The translations under genes were made by a program, and so were the position numbers. Below are positions 1-10,519 of a stretch of DNA of 64,000 bases, piece after piece. Source of the DNA: Formicarius rufipectus. Its lineage: Eukaryota; Chordata; Aves; Passeriformes; Formicariidae. Position 1 is the first letter of the stretch. The number at the start of each line of letters is the position of its first letter. The DNA lies in contig VXAU01001099.1 of the NCBI GenBank assembly GCA_013399695.1, positions 992,001-1,056,000 on the forward strand, in the 5' to 3' direction. Below the pieces are notes generated by a model. That model saw nothing but the letters and a program-made list of their open reading frames with translations, searched no databases and had not been told where the DNA came from.

Positions 1-210
1 AGGATCGGGTTATTAAGAGTTCTAAGTACTGCACATAAGCACAATAAAAGTCCAGCCCTAGCTCTGCTTTACAGCCTTACGGAAACAAAAAGGATTTCAT
101 TTGCAATTTGGCAATGGGTACAGAATGAGATTATGCAACTTGTGACTTCCCTAAGAACTGAATAAAGGCATTATTCGTCATCATAGACCTGTAAGTTAAT
201 GCCCTCGTAC
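1..210. other. Unannotated AT-rich sequence, possible intron flank
   Basis: No repeat or RNA gene recognised. On the minus strand a stop-to-stop open frame of about 70 codons ends at the TAA at 171-173. It runs up from about 388 and would encode a hydrophobic stretch, then a basic tail ending VYDDE. No good splice acceptor leads into that frame, so I treat it as an alternative reading of the candidate exon at 211-282, not as a separate gene. Confidence 0.4.
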
Positions 211-282
211 CTTATCTTCCCTGTGGGCTTCTTCCACTGCAGTGCTATTTCCTTTTGCTTCGACTTGTTTATAAACATCCAG
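211..282 (-). other. Candidate 72-bp internal coding exon (unrecognised gene)
   Basis: Seen: read on the minus strand, the segment is preceded by ...GCCATGTATTAG (acceptor AG at 283-284) and followed by AAG|GTACGAG, a good donor match at 204-210. Exactly 24 codons lie between them. They begin LDVYKQVEAKGN and end EEAHREDK, a mixed charged peptide without low complexity. The same frame hits a stop right at the acceptor (TAG) and shortly after the donor, as expected if the flanks are intron. A competing frame over the same bases is also open (a membrane-like helix, then a tail to a TAA at 171-173). I do not recognise the peptide and found no partner exon clearly in frame. Open frames this short are common by chance, so this is only a candidate. 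The rest of any such gene would lie outside the window or far upstream at higher coordinates. Confidence 0.22.
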
Positions 283-2303
283 CTAATACATGGCAGCAGC
301 AGCACACACATCACATAAACCATCACACATTGGTTAACAGAGACAAACACTGATAGACCTGCATTGCTGTCTGTACCAAGGGATTCCTATCCACTCCACA
401 AACCTCCACTTCTCAGAGCAAGTCTGTTTTACTCTGTGATAGCTCCATTTTTGCTAACAAAGTTCCAGCTGAAAACCTCAGCATTTACAATCAGGCACAA
501 CAGTACCATTTTCTTCTTTGAGCAAGTGTCCAATACTTCTGTGTTGGGTTTCATATTCCTTCAAGAATGCTACCAAATATTTACTATCCACAAAAGACCA
601 GGCTTAAATGCCCCAGGTAAAAATGCTGCTGCTAAGAGAACATGTAACGGAGGATTGTATGAAAAACATTCAGGGCGGACCAGCATTTCAGAGGTTTGTA
701 TCAGCCAGATCTGGATCTATATAACATAATCTGTCAGAATACATTGTAGATCAAACTTGCACAAAATCCTGAAGCTGAGAGGCTCATAACTGTATTGTGG
801 TAATGAATTCCTCTTCCTCATCATCATAAATATGAAATTTATCTGATTTTGGATTAAACAGGCCTCAGTGTGAATTCTGAAAGTCTTTTTGAATTATTTC
901 TTTCTCACAGTTCTTACTGCTAGAAAAGTGATTCTCTCAGAGGGCAGAAATTAAAACAGACTCCAGATTACTAAGTAGTGACATAACTGCAAAAAACAAG
1001 ACTGTGAATAAAAATGTCTTATGAGCTTGCTAAAGGGATATTCAAAGATTTGTTAAGTAGATTGAACTCTGAAGGAGTGCTGGACAGTTACCCTACTAAG
1101 CACTGAGATATCCTTTATGGTTTTTACACTGAAGGCCTGAGCCAAGTCTGTGTTAGGAGCCTGCCTTGACCTTGGAACCAACACACCAGCCCATGGGAGT
1201 CTCTGCTTTAGCAGTGCAAATCCAAGGCAGCTAATGGAAGCGGTGAATCACATGGAGAATTTTTAGGTTGTGAAAGTTATTCCTTCCACTTTTAATCTTT
1301 CTTGGATCGTTTTTGCAGTTTAGTTTCTTTTTTATTTATTTATTTTTGTGAAGAAATATACACCTATCCATCAAAATTCTTGATTGTGTTTATCTGAATT
1401 AAAAAAAGCCTTCTCATCAGGTTTTAAACATGAATCCAGAGGTGTAGTTACCCCTACAGATGAATCAGCTCTGTTGAGCATCAAACAGAGCTGATCAGCA
1501 CAGCACCAAAACCCTGTTGTTCATTGTTACACAACCATCAGATATAAGAAAAAAAATGTTGTCCTCCTCTCTCACTAAAAATAAAACCATTTGCAAAGAA
1601 AATAAAAGGATGGACAAAAAGAACTATTTAATGAGCATAAACCTAGTAAGTGTTTCTGCTGCGAAGAGTGCAGTGATGTCTTAGAGGTAGTACTTACATG
1701 GAAGAAGTTAAAAGGCATGTTGTATTCCCATGTAAGACTTTAGGTAGGAAGGAGAGAAAAATGTACTTCAAATTAGATTAAATTTTACAGCTACTACTAG
1801 TATAGATAAAAATTTATAGTTTCACAGGTGTAAAGATTTTAGGTTTAATTAGAAGAACTTGTTTCCATTTACATGTAACTTTTGCAGTGAGGTATGCTCT
1901 GACAAATTGCATTAATGTGTCCTTATATAATTTTTACTAAATTTTCTGCTGTGAGTTGCTATCTCACAGTATCATACTTTAGGATAAAAATCAGAAAGAA
2001 AGTCTTCAATTCTTTCTTGCTTGCATTTGGAATTTGGCTGTTATTGATTTAAGAATTATGACAATGGACAAGGTATTTCCATGAGCAAATGTACTGACTA
2101 GATTTCAGGACGCTTGCAATAGAAAATTTGGTATTAATGAAGTTCATGAAAAATTAAGTCAGAGTGTATTCCTAAGGGGTTCATTAGCACATTCACATGA
2201 TAGAAAGATCTTATACTGACATGCTTTTTTTCTCTTTATGGTAGGTACAAGGTGAGGATTTAAGATTTTTTTGAGGACACATGAGTTCACATACCTTCAA
2301 GGG
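283..2303. other. No gene seen; unique AT-rich sequence
   Basis: I see only dispersed short A- or T-rich runs (for example around 1326-1346 and 1549-1560) and no open frame with coding character. The plus-strand frame at 364-729 begins at a non-ATG codon, has no splice context, and looks like noise. Confidence 0.6.
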
Positions 2304-2923
2304 TGTTGTGGTTTAACCCTGGAAACTCTGAATTGGCAACTCAGCATCACACAGCAGCTCACTCACTGCCCCTCAGTGGCATAGGGAAGAGAACTAGAAA
2401 AGCAGAGAGAAAACTCAAGGGTTGATATAAGAAGAGTTTAATAATTAAAATAAAAACAAATTAAATCATAAAATAGATATCATAAAACTAATAGGCAACT
2501 GAAATGAAAAGGCAAATAACAAATAGAGAGACAAATAAACCCTGTGAAAACCAAGTGATGCAAATGGGAACCATTTGCTCACCACCAACTGACTGATGCC
2601 CAGACCATTCCTGAGCAGTGGCCCTTTGCCAGCTTTCCCCCTAGTTTGTGTAGTGAGCATGATGACATATGGTATGGAATTTCCTTTCAGCCAGTTTGGG
2701 CCACCTGTCCTGGCTGTGTCCCCTCCCAGCTTCTCACGCCCCCCAGGTTCTTTGCTGATAGAGGAAGCATGAGAAGCTGAAAAGTCCTTGGCTCAGTGTG
2801 AGCACTGCTCAGCCACTAAAACATCAGTGTGTTACAAACACTGCTCTCATCCTAAACCCCAAACGCAGCCCTGCACCAGCTCTTAGGAAGAAAATTAACT
2901 TGATCCCAGCTGAAACCAGGACA
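2304..2923 (-). mobile_element. Solo LTR of an avian endogenous retrovirus (copy 1)
   Basis: Read on the minus strand the element starts TGTCCTGGTTTCAGCTGGGA and ends GGGTTAAACCACAACA, giving TG...CA termini over about 620 bp. Along it I recognise blocks of a widespread avian ERV LTR: the GCTGAGCAGTGCT block, the GGGAGGGGACACAGCCAGGAC block, the CATACCATATG block, and a poly(A)-signal region (ATTAAA, plus-strand 2437-2442) followed by ATATCAACCC. No gag, pol or env sequence adjoins it, so it is a solo LTR left by recombination between paired LTRs. The usual TATA box of this family (CATATAAAG) is not intact. The part between the TATA region and the poly(A) signal differs from copy 2, so this is another subfamily. 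No clean 4-6 bp target-site duplication is visible (AAGGG before, ATAGC after), suggesting an old insertion. Assignment to the ERVL class is my inference from memory of avian repeats. Confidence 0.85.
2437..2442 (-). terminator. LTR poly(A) signal ATTAAA (copy 1)
   Basis: ATTAAA on the minus strand lies just upstream of the conserved TATCAACCC block, where the R/U5 boundary of this LTR family is expected. The element is old, so current activity is not implied. Confidence 0.35.
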
Positions 2924-5208
2924 ATAGCATCCATGAGGGTTTTTTCTAAGTTATTTTGGCAGGACATGCTTTCCAGAAAATTCTGTGGATGGACATTAGT
3001 AAGTGATCTACTGTTCTAACTACAATAAATGATGAGTTCAATTCCAAATATTTATTTTGATCTATGTACCTGTCAGTTTTAGAAGTGCCATAACATTGGC
3101 CTATCACATTTATTTTTCATACATCCTATAATACAAAATAAATTTCACATCTGAACACGATCTTTTTCATATTATTAGAGATCATTGATTTTAATTTGAG
3201 AATGCTTAACAGCTGCAGTGGTTAGCATCATACAGGTTGTAATAACCTCACATATGATATCATGCTTGTTTGTACATGTACTTACACCATATAAGTATAG
3301 GCAACTATTAAACATACCTATATTTTCTGCATAGTCAACAAATTTTAAAGCTCTACTTTAACTTTTTGAAGTTAAAAATGCATTCCTTTTTATTTGTTCT
3401 CTATTGTATTTTGTTTATAATTTCTGCCTTCAGTATTGAATAGTGATGGGTTTCTTTTCATCTTCCCAGAGCGAAGAATCACAGTTTTTTGGCCATCAAG
3501 ACTTCTGTCGTCTCCTGTTTTCATTCATTTTTTTCCTCCTAATTCCTTACAATTGTCTTTCAGAAATCAAGTCTTCTAAAACATTGTGTGTATTCAAATA
3601 TAATACCAGTTGGTACTGCCTTATTTTCACTAAATTTAATGTAGTCTTATCAACAGCACTCCCAAAGTAATCACTAACTTCCAATGTGATGATTAAATCA
3701 TCTTCATCAAAATGGATTGGCTGTATGATTTTGTATTTTATTAAGTTAAAAATCATCTATAGCTTACAGAAACTAATGACATTTTTTTATTGGCTGCATA
3801 AAACTTACAAACTGAATTTTCTACTCACAACTTTTTTTTCTATTTCCGCGCTCCTGTCAGTTAGGAGGTTAAAAAGGAAGCCCCTCATGGTCACTGCAGC
3901 AGCTGCAGGTACCCAAATGCATTTGCTAAGTCACAGTTGGTGAGTGCGAGTAAACGGCTGGGCAAGAAAAGGTTAAGCACCACGGAAACAGAGAGAGATG
4001 AAGCACCTGGCAGTGCCTCATGGGAAATTCTATTTTGAAATTATGCTTATGTCAAGATCACCTTCCTGAGAGCAATCACTTTTCAGCTACCTGGGGAAGA
4101 TGATTTTACTCCTCCCAAACTCACTCATTTATTACTATTTTTGCTCTTAGGAAACTGACTGCTTTCAATTTATCTCTTGTAAAGATACACACTTTTCTCC
4201 AGAATATTCAACACTTTTTGTGAAATTAAGTTCTTTCTCTTAGTAGGTTTTCCTCAGTAGCACTTACCTTTATATATATATATCTGAGGAAAAGAAAAAT
4301 TCAGCCCCCAAACCAGAAATAAGTCATCAGAATGGAAAAGGGTACAAACAAAAGCAATAAAACCATAATACCAGTTTAACAATGGACCGTCAGGGTAACT
4401 ACTCATAGCACAAGAAGAGCCAAGTCTTGCACATGCTCCATGCTCTTAGGGTCTAAAGCTGGGGGTTTTCATTTTATTTTTTTAAGTTAGTTTAGTTGAT
4501 AGGTTAATAATACAGTTTCTTTTAATTTGCAACATTTATGTCTGGCGGTAGAAGGAAAAAGTACTGATATTCTACATGCATTAACTGGAAAAAGCTTTTA
4601 CACTGCAGATACTGATGCTGGTTTTGCATTTTTCTTGTTCTTTTAGAAACTAAACAGAAGTAAAAGCTGTCATCTGGCACTTGAATCAATAACAGACTGG
4701 TCAACAATGGCAAATCATTCATACAATTTGTATTCCAGCTGGTCAACTTCTCCTTGACAAAATTTATGTGTATTGTTCAATTTCCTAAAAGATAAATTAT
4801 GAGACTTCCATTTTAGCAATACTGAAGAAGCATCTAGACATTGCTGAAAGAAGCCTTTAGAAATGCACTTCAAACACCACATGGAGTTGCTGAAGACCAT
4901 GAACAGGTGGAGTCACTGCTCATTTTGGTGATACCTCTGGTTTATAACATCATAACTGAGAGGAATACCAAGTACCTTAGTATGTAAACTCTGAATCTGA
5001 GGTAAAGTGACTAAACCCAGGGTCCTGAGTGCTCTGTTCAATCTCAATGCTAGGCATAGATAAATCTGTCATATGGGTATTTAAACTCTGTCTCCAGAAG
5101 TTTCTATGGAATATTGTGGTAAAAAAAAATGGATTGTTTAATTAATTCAAAGGAGGAAAACCACGTGATGTCTTCCCAGCACCATTCCAGTAAGAAAGAA
5201 ATCAGTCA
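2924..5208. other. No gene seen; unique sequence with a small CpG-bearing patch
   Basis: Mostly AT-rich unique sequence. A short (TA)n run lies near 4271-4282. The stretch 3845-3990 has more CpG dinucleotides than its surroundings (CCGCGC, GTGCGAG, AACGG, CACGG) and contains the candidate microexon at 3861-3908. No RNA gene or complete ORF is recognised. Confidence 0.55.
3861..3908 (+). other. Candidate 48-bp microexon
   Basis: Seen: a long pyrimidine tract (TTTTTTTTCTATTTCC...CTCCTGTCAG) ends in AG at 3859-3860, and GCAG|GTACCC gives a donor at 3909. In the only open frame the 48 bp reads RRLKRKPLMVTAAAA with split codons at both ends; the other two frames contain stops. CpGs are locally enriched. 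On the minus strand the same bases hold an ATG-initiated short frame. I recognise no gene. Splice-like pairs this close together occur by chance, so confidence is low. Confidence 0.18.
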
Positions 5209-5402
5209 CTATATTAATAATTATTAATAATTAAATAAAAATAAATAACAATTAGATATTATAATAATAAAAATACTATANNNNNNNNNNNNNNNNNNNN
5301 NNNNNNNNNNNTAATAATAAAAATACTATAATATAAATAATAATATAAAATGATAAAAAAAAATAAAAATAATAAATAAATATTGATAATTAAAAATATA
5401 AT
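5209..5402. repeat. A/T-only low-complexity tract
   Basis: Almost entirely A and T on both sides of the N gap, built from TAATAATAA, AAATAAATAA and ATATAA-type words. It is likely a degenerate (TAA)n/(ATAA)n microsatellite. The low complexity probably caused the assembly break at 5281. Confidence 0.85.
5281..5311. other. Assembly gap (31 N)
   Basis: Thirty-one N bases. The 19 bases just before it (5262-5280, TAATAATAAAAATACTATA) are identical to the 19 just after it (5312-5330). The two contig ends may therefore overlap, and the real sequence may have no gap here. Confidence 0.97.
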
Positions 5403-5537
5403 AGACATAATTCCTTGTATTTCATAAAATAATTTCTGGCAGTATCCCAGAGATTTACAGAATTACTCTTATCCCTTTTATGTCAATGATCAATCTTTTC
5501 TGACCAGCTTCCCAGCGCTTGCTCTGTAATCCCTTGC

Positions 5538-6141
5538 TGTTACTTTCAGTTGCTGAAAGATGAAAGTAACTACTATGGGCCTGTGTTTTTTGGAGTTGTG
5601 ATGCAGGCAGTGTTGATAATTCAGGGATGTTTTCATTATGGCTGAGCTTCATCCATTCATTCATTAGTGCTTGCACAGAGTCAGGGCCTTTTCTGCTCCT
5701 CACACCACCCCACCAGCAAGGAGGCTGGGGCTGCACAAGCAGTTCGGAGGGGACACAGCCAGGATAGTTGATCCTGACTGATCAAAAGGATATCCCATTC
5801 CATATGGTATCATGCTCAGCATCTGGATCAGGGGGATGAAGAAGGAGAGAGGGGAACATTTGGAGTGATGACGTTTGTCTTCCCAAGTCACCGTTACATG
5901 GAATGGAGCCTGGTTGTCTTGGGGATGGCTGAACATCAGCCTGACCATGGGAAGTGGTGAGTTAATTCCTTGTTTGGCTTTTTTTGTGCACACAGTTTTT
6001 ACTTTACCAATTAAACTGTCTTTATTTCAACCCAGGAGTTCTCTCACTTTTAGTCTTCTGATTCTCTACCCCATCCCACCAGGAGGAAGTGACTAAGTGG
6101 ATGTGTGGTACTCAGTTACCATCTTGGGCTAAACCATGACA
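5538..6141 (+). mobile_element. Solo LTR of an avian endogenous retrovirus (copy 2)
   Basis: The plus strand carries, in order, blocks of the same avian ERV LTR superfamily as copy 1: the CTCACACCACCCCACCAGCA block (5699-5718), a GGAGGGGACACAGCCAGGAT block, CCATTCCATATGGTATCATG, the GTTTGTCTTCCCAAGTCACC primer-like block (5874-5893), the poly(A) signal region CCAATTAAACTGTCTTTATT (6008-6027), the CCCATCCCACCAGGAGGAAG block, and a terminus GGGCTAAACCATGACA at 6141. The 5' end at 5538 (TGTTAC...) is less certain because the first 30 bases are diverged. The family's TATA box is replaced by CATCTGGATC, so the promoter is probably dead. No viral coding region adjoins it, and no target-site duplication is clear. 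The open frame on its minus strand (5700-5993) is a chance reading of the LTR. Copy 1 lies 2.6 kb away in the opposite orientation and differs in its middle, so the two are separate insertions. Confidence 0.9.
6010..6015 (+). terminator. LTR poly(A) signal ATTAAA (copy 2)
   Basis: ATTAAA precedes CTGTCTTTATTTCAACCC, the conserved region around the R/U5 border of this LTR family. It could act as a cryptic polyadenylation site for plus-strand transcripts; that is inference only. Confidence 0.4.
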
Positions 6142-9100
6142 CCATCTCAGTTTGCTTACTCTAGTTTAAAATTGATCTGATGGGCCAAATTATTTACAGT
6201 ATTGTAAAAAAAAAATCTTAGATGAATTATAATTAAATAGAGTATATCTTCTAACAGTGTTTAACCTGAAAATCACTTAATTACTTCAAGGAAATTTTTA
6301 ACAGGTTAAAACTTTAGCCAATTCTTTTTTTGTCCTGTCTTCTCAGTCATCAAATTCTGTTTGTATTTTCTTGGGAGTAGGGAAGGATTACAGATCAGTC
6401 TCCTTTTCTACAAAGTCTGGCACAATAGGTCCTTTAGGTTCTACTGGAGTGCAAATAATCACGACATTCTTAGGGTGTTTAAATGTCACAGAGATGTGTT
6501 TAATCTAACCAGGTGCACAGTCAAATGAAAGGAAGATTTAATTGGAGAACTCTAGCCTCTGAATAACTGATTGGATTTTTCATCTCAATTAAAATTATCA
6601 GCAAGCTCTAATGCACTTCCCACTTTCATAAGAGGATGTTTACTGACCTACAGGTGTACCTAGTGTTGCCCAGATTAGACTGAACTTCTCTTAACTGCTT
6701 AGAAATGGCTAAAGGCTGAATTTACTGAATAAAGAAAAGTATGTTCTTCTGGCAGGAATTCCAAGGATCTGCCTTGAGTTCAGAAAGTAATAGGATTCAG
6801 CAATCCAATGCAGTGCTTCCAGTCCAGCGAACTACATAATCCACTTTACAGTTCAGGTTACTACAGCACAATGAACAAAATAATCCACTCCAGTCTTCAC
6901 GTGATTTCAGAACAATGAACAACATAATCCCAATTTTGATTAGAAGCTATGGACAAAGAGAAAAGAGTTTAAGGGGAATCAGCATGTAAATGTGCTCTAT
7001 ATAGCCAGAAAGGGAATTTGTACTACAAGACATTAATAAATTAGTGTTTTAACACTCAGAACTTCTCTGAACTTCCATTAGCTCAAAAATAAGAATATAA
7101 TGGCTTCATTAACTGTAGCATGTACATTTGTCTGTTCCAACTGACCATGGGTGATTATCAGCCTGGAAGGACTGACTTGTTACTTCCAAGTATGCTCACT
7201 ATACATTTTTCTTACCATCCAGACCCTTCACACCAGATTAAAATTAATTTTTAAAAAATCAACAGAGACATGAAAGATATTTTCAGTTAGTTCAGTCTGA
7301 TTCCTTTGTTACTCTCTTTAATTTTTTTTTGTAAAGGTTTTCAGGCATTCTCTAGTTATCATATGCTTTCTACTTTAATATTTAGCAAAGCTACCCAAAA
7401 TATGTAGAATTTAAGATTTCAAAAGCAATTCCTGGAAACTTCCATTTCCAAGTATCCAGGGTGAGTGCTAAGGAGATCTACCTATGTAAAACAGAATAGT
7501 GCAGAAGTCATATGTTGAGAAAGGAACAAGAACCATGACCTTTCAGGAAGCTGATTTGGCCCTGTGTTAGCAGGAGATGGGCCTAGATGACCTCACTCCT
7601 AAGGCAGGGAAAAAAGTATGTATATGACTGAACTCACTTCCATCAAACTGAGTGACAGATGTTTTGAATAAAGAAAAGAATTAGCATCTGTAAGCAGATT
7701 TCTTCTGTAGTCACTGAAGTAAACAAACTCTGAGGTCTGTGTTTCTTCTTTTCTGTATCTCATGTTTCCAGTGCCTGTCTCTTTTTTAGGATGATTCTTC
7801 CATTTCTTCTAAATAGTCCATTGGAATCTCCCTGATATTTTCCCAAGTCAGTTTTGATGTATGTAGTATAAAGTCTTATTTATGTTCATGCTGAAATGAG
7901 GATTTTTCAAAACAGCATTAAAAGCTTCAAAACTACATTTCAAAATAAAAGAGTTCACTAGTAGAAATCTTTTCTTATAATATGTTAATCATATAAAATG
8001 CCTGATCACTAATTGGCACTTCTGGGGAAAAAAAAGAGGCACACTTTTTTTTGTTCAAATTTCCACTTTAAAATAGAAACATTTAATTTTAGCTGAGGGA
8101 GCTCCCAAAACAATGGAAACTCTCATGTGTCTCAGTTTTCTGCTTATTCCCCAAAACTCTGATAATTTCAATTTTCTACATAAAAAGAAAAATAATTAAA
8201 ACCTGTATCAAGGCATCAGGTATTCCCTTAAGATGCAAATTATTTTCTAATACATTTCAATTGATAAATATTACTTAAAATGTGTTCTTATCCTACAAGA
8301 ATAATTTTATCCAACTTATTAATTGTGAACACACTTGGATTCTGAATTTTTGAATGGTTTGCAGACCTGCAGCTGTAACAGGGACCACCTTAGATGTGGA
8401 TGTGATGTTTCAGTATGGTATGAGTAAGAATGTATTCTTGTCTGTTGAAAATACTAACATACACACCTCAAAATTAGCTCTGATTAACCTATCAATTATC
8501 TTAAGATTCTGAAATTAAAAATGCCATGGAAGAGGAAAATTCTGCCATGGTGTCATCCAGATTATTTTACTCCTTCCTAGCTGTGTGACTCTCTAATTGG
8601 CACCCAGAAATCTACTCATTCACCCATGACTGTTATTAAATGGAGAGTGCAAACAGCTTTCCAGCATCTTTGAAACAAGGGTGTTTGGTGGACAGATTGT
8701 CTGGCCACTGCAGTATGATCCCCATCCAACTTTGCAAATGTTTGCAAGGAATGATTTAAGTGCCAAAGGTGTTTGAGAGGACTCAGCTAGTTTAGAGTGC
8801 TACAGAATTCAGTTTCCTGGCAAATGCTCTAACAAGCTTTGCTACAAAATGTCAACATTTGGATTCACAGCATCCCAAGATACCTGTTAGTTGCAGCTCT
8901 GCTAAAGCTCTGAAGGTTTAACTATCTGAACAATGAAAAATTAGTTATAGCTGGAAATGCAACAGCATTGAAGCCTAACTTCTCTTGAAAATTATGTGCC
9001 AAAAAGAGGCAAGAATTCTTCTGAGCTGAAACAAACACACTAGAACTAAAGTGATTTCAGTGCTTTGGTAGTGTTCTTTTCTCCCAGGATGGGTATTATT

Positions 9101-10183
9101 CCATGAGTTATAAGATGTAAACTCTATCCAGTGAACTGGCTCATCATGTCATGGTGTTCAAATAATAACACTCCAGATTGTTCTGCTTTGGTTGTAAGAG
9201 AATCCATTGTAGAGGTGTGTTAGAAGTAAAGACATGTGAGTGGCCAGTCTCATATAAATTTGCCAAATAATAAGTCAATGACATTTTTCAAAGTGCCTAC
9301 TTGATGCAGAAGCATGAAACCCATTTTTATAAATTACAAAAGGACAGAGTTTCCACAATTATCTTGATACTTTTATGTTCACAAAGCCTTTGGCCTAAAC
9401 CATAGCACTAGAGTCTAGTTTTGATAAGCAGTAGTGAAATTGTCCACTGGAGAAGACAAAAGTATCTTAAAATTAAGCATTAAAGTCCCTTGGGCTATCT
9501 GTGGAAATCTTTGAAGACCTTGATCTTCAAAGGTATATAGGTGTGTCTTTATCCTGACTGTGCTGTGTTTGAGGACCCATACTCTCAAAATAGAAGGTTT
9601 GCAAAGTAGCTATGAGTATTAGAGTGTTAGGGCAACCCAAACCAGGGATACATTGCCCCTGTGTTACACATGGCACCGACAGCAGTTGGAGCATTCAGTC
9701 ACATTCTGCCAACCAGATGTTCATGAGTACTGTGGTAGGAAGACAAAATGGTCTTGGCCATGACCAGCACAGCACTTTGGGCAATCTGGGAATCGGGCTG
9801 TTTTATGGTCCAAGCTGCCTGCTGAAACAGAAGCAGGAGGCAGATGTTGCCCAAAGATTTTTTATGAAGTGGGGTTTGGGACTGGTTGATTAGGGTGACA
9901 TAACACAAACACACATGCTGAACAACACTATCAAGAAAATCTGTGTCTGTCTATTGGTTTCTTGCCCTGGCATTCCTGCCCTGCCTCCCTTGTGCCTCGC
10001 TGGAAGCTGTTTGCTCCAGGACCTGGATGTGGAAGTTCTGAGCCTCTGCCTGAGCACTGAAATGTAGAAGCATTTGGGAAAGTTGGAAAAATTCACATGT
10101 GAATGAATCTCAAGAACCTTCACAGTTTTAATGAATTATATTGGAAATTTCACTATCAGTCCCAAACCATACTTTGACTTTTA
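6142..10183. other. No gene seen; unique AT-rich sequence
   Basis: Apart from the decayed tandem repeat at 6824-6935, I see no repeat family, RNA gene or coding exon. An octamer-like ATGCAAAT occurs near 8233, at a frequency expected by chance in AT-rich DNA. The frames near 9612-10123 overlap each other on both strands and have no splice support. Confidence 0.6.
6824..6935. repeat. Decayed tandem repeat, period about 44 bp, about 2.5 copies
   Basis: Three successive units start at about 6824, 6867 and 6911. Each carries a core resembling (A/G)AACNACATAATCCA: GAACTACATAATCCACT, GAACAAAATAATCCACT and GAACAACATAATCCCAA. Spacers differ in sequence but keep the 43-44 bp spacing. It is a short, old minisatellite-like duplication with no recognised function. 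Confidence 0.6.
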
Positions 10184-10519
10184 TGTTTTTGGGGTTTTTG
10201 GTTTTTTTTGTGGGTTTTTTTTTGTTTGTTTTTTTGTTTGTTTGGGGTTGTTTGTTTTTTTGGTTTTTTTTTGTTTGGTTGGGTTTTTTTTGTTTTGTTT
10301 TGTTTTTGTTTTTGTGGTTTTGTCTTTTTTTGGGTTTTTTTGATTGGTTGGTTGCTTGCTTTGGGGTTGTTTTGTTTGTTTTTCTTTGTTTGTTTTTTTG
10401 GTTTTATTTTGTGTGTTTGTTTTGGGGTTTTTGTGTTTATTTTTGTTTTGGTTTGGTTTGGAGGTTTTGTTTGGTTGGTTGGTTTTGTTTTGTTTGTTTG
10501 TTTGCTTTTAATTTTTTAC
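10184..10519 (+). repeat. G/T-only low-complexity tract (TTTG/GGTTT-type)
   Basis: From 10184 to 10323 there are 140 consecutive bases without an A or C on the plus strand. To about 10500 only about four of each occur. Words are TTTG, TTTTG, GGTTT and GGTTGG in no fixed register. The complement is an A/C tract of the kind seen when poly(A)-like or (CAAA)n tails expand. It contains closely spaced GG runs (GG at 10463, 10473, 10477 and 10481), a possible two-tetrad G-quadruplex. Overlapping open frames in all three plus frames here are F, V, C, G and L low-complexity artefacts. Confidence 0.9.

Noticed and set aside
5700..5993. 97-codon minus-strand ORF
   Set aside because: Lies wholly inside the plus-oriented solo LTR, which is noncoding in this family; chance frame.
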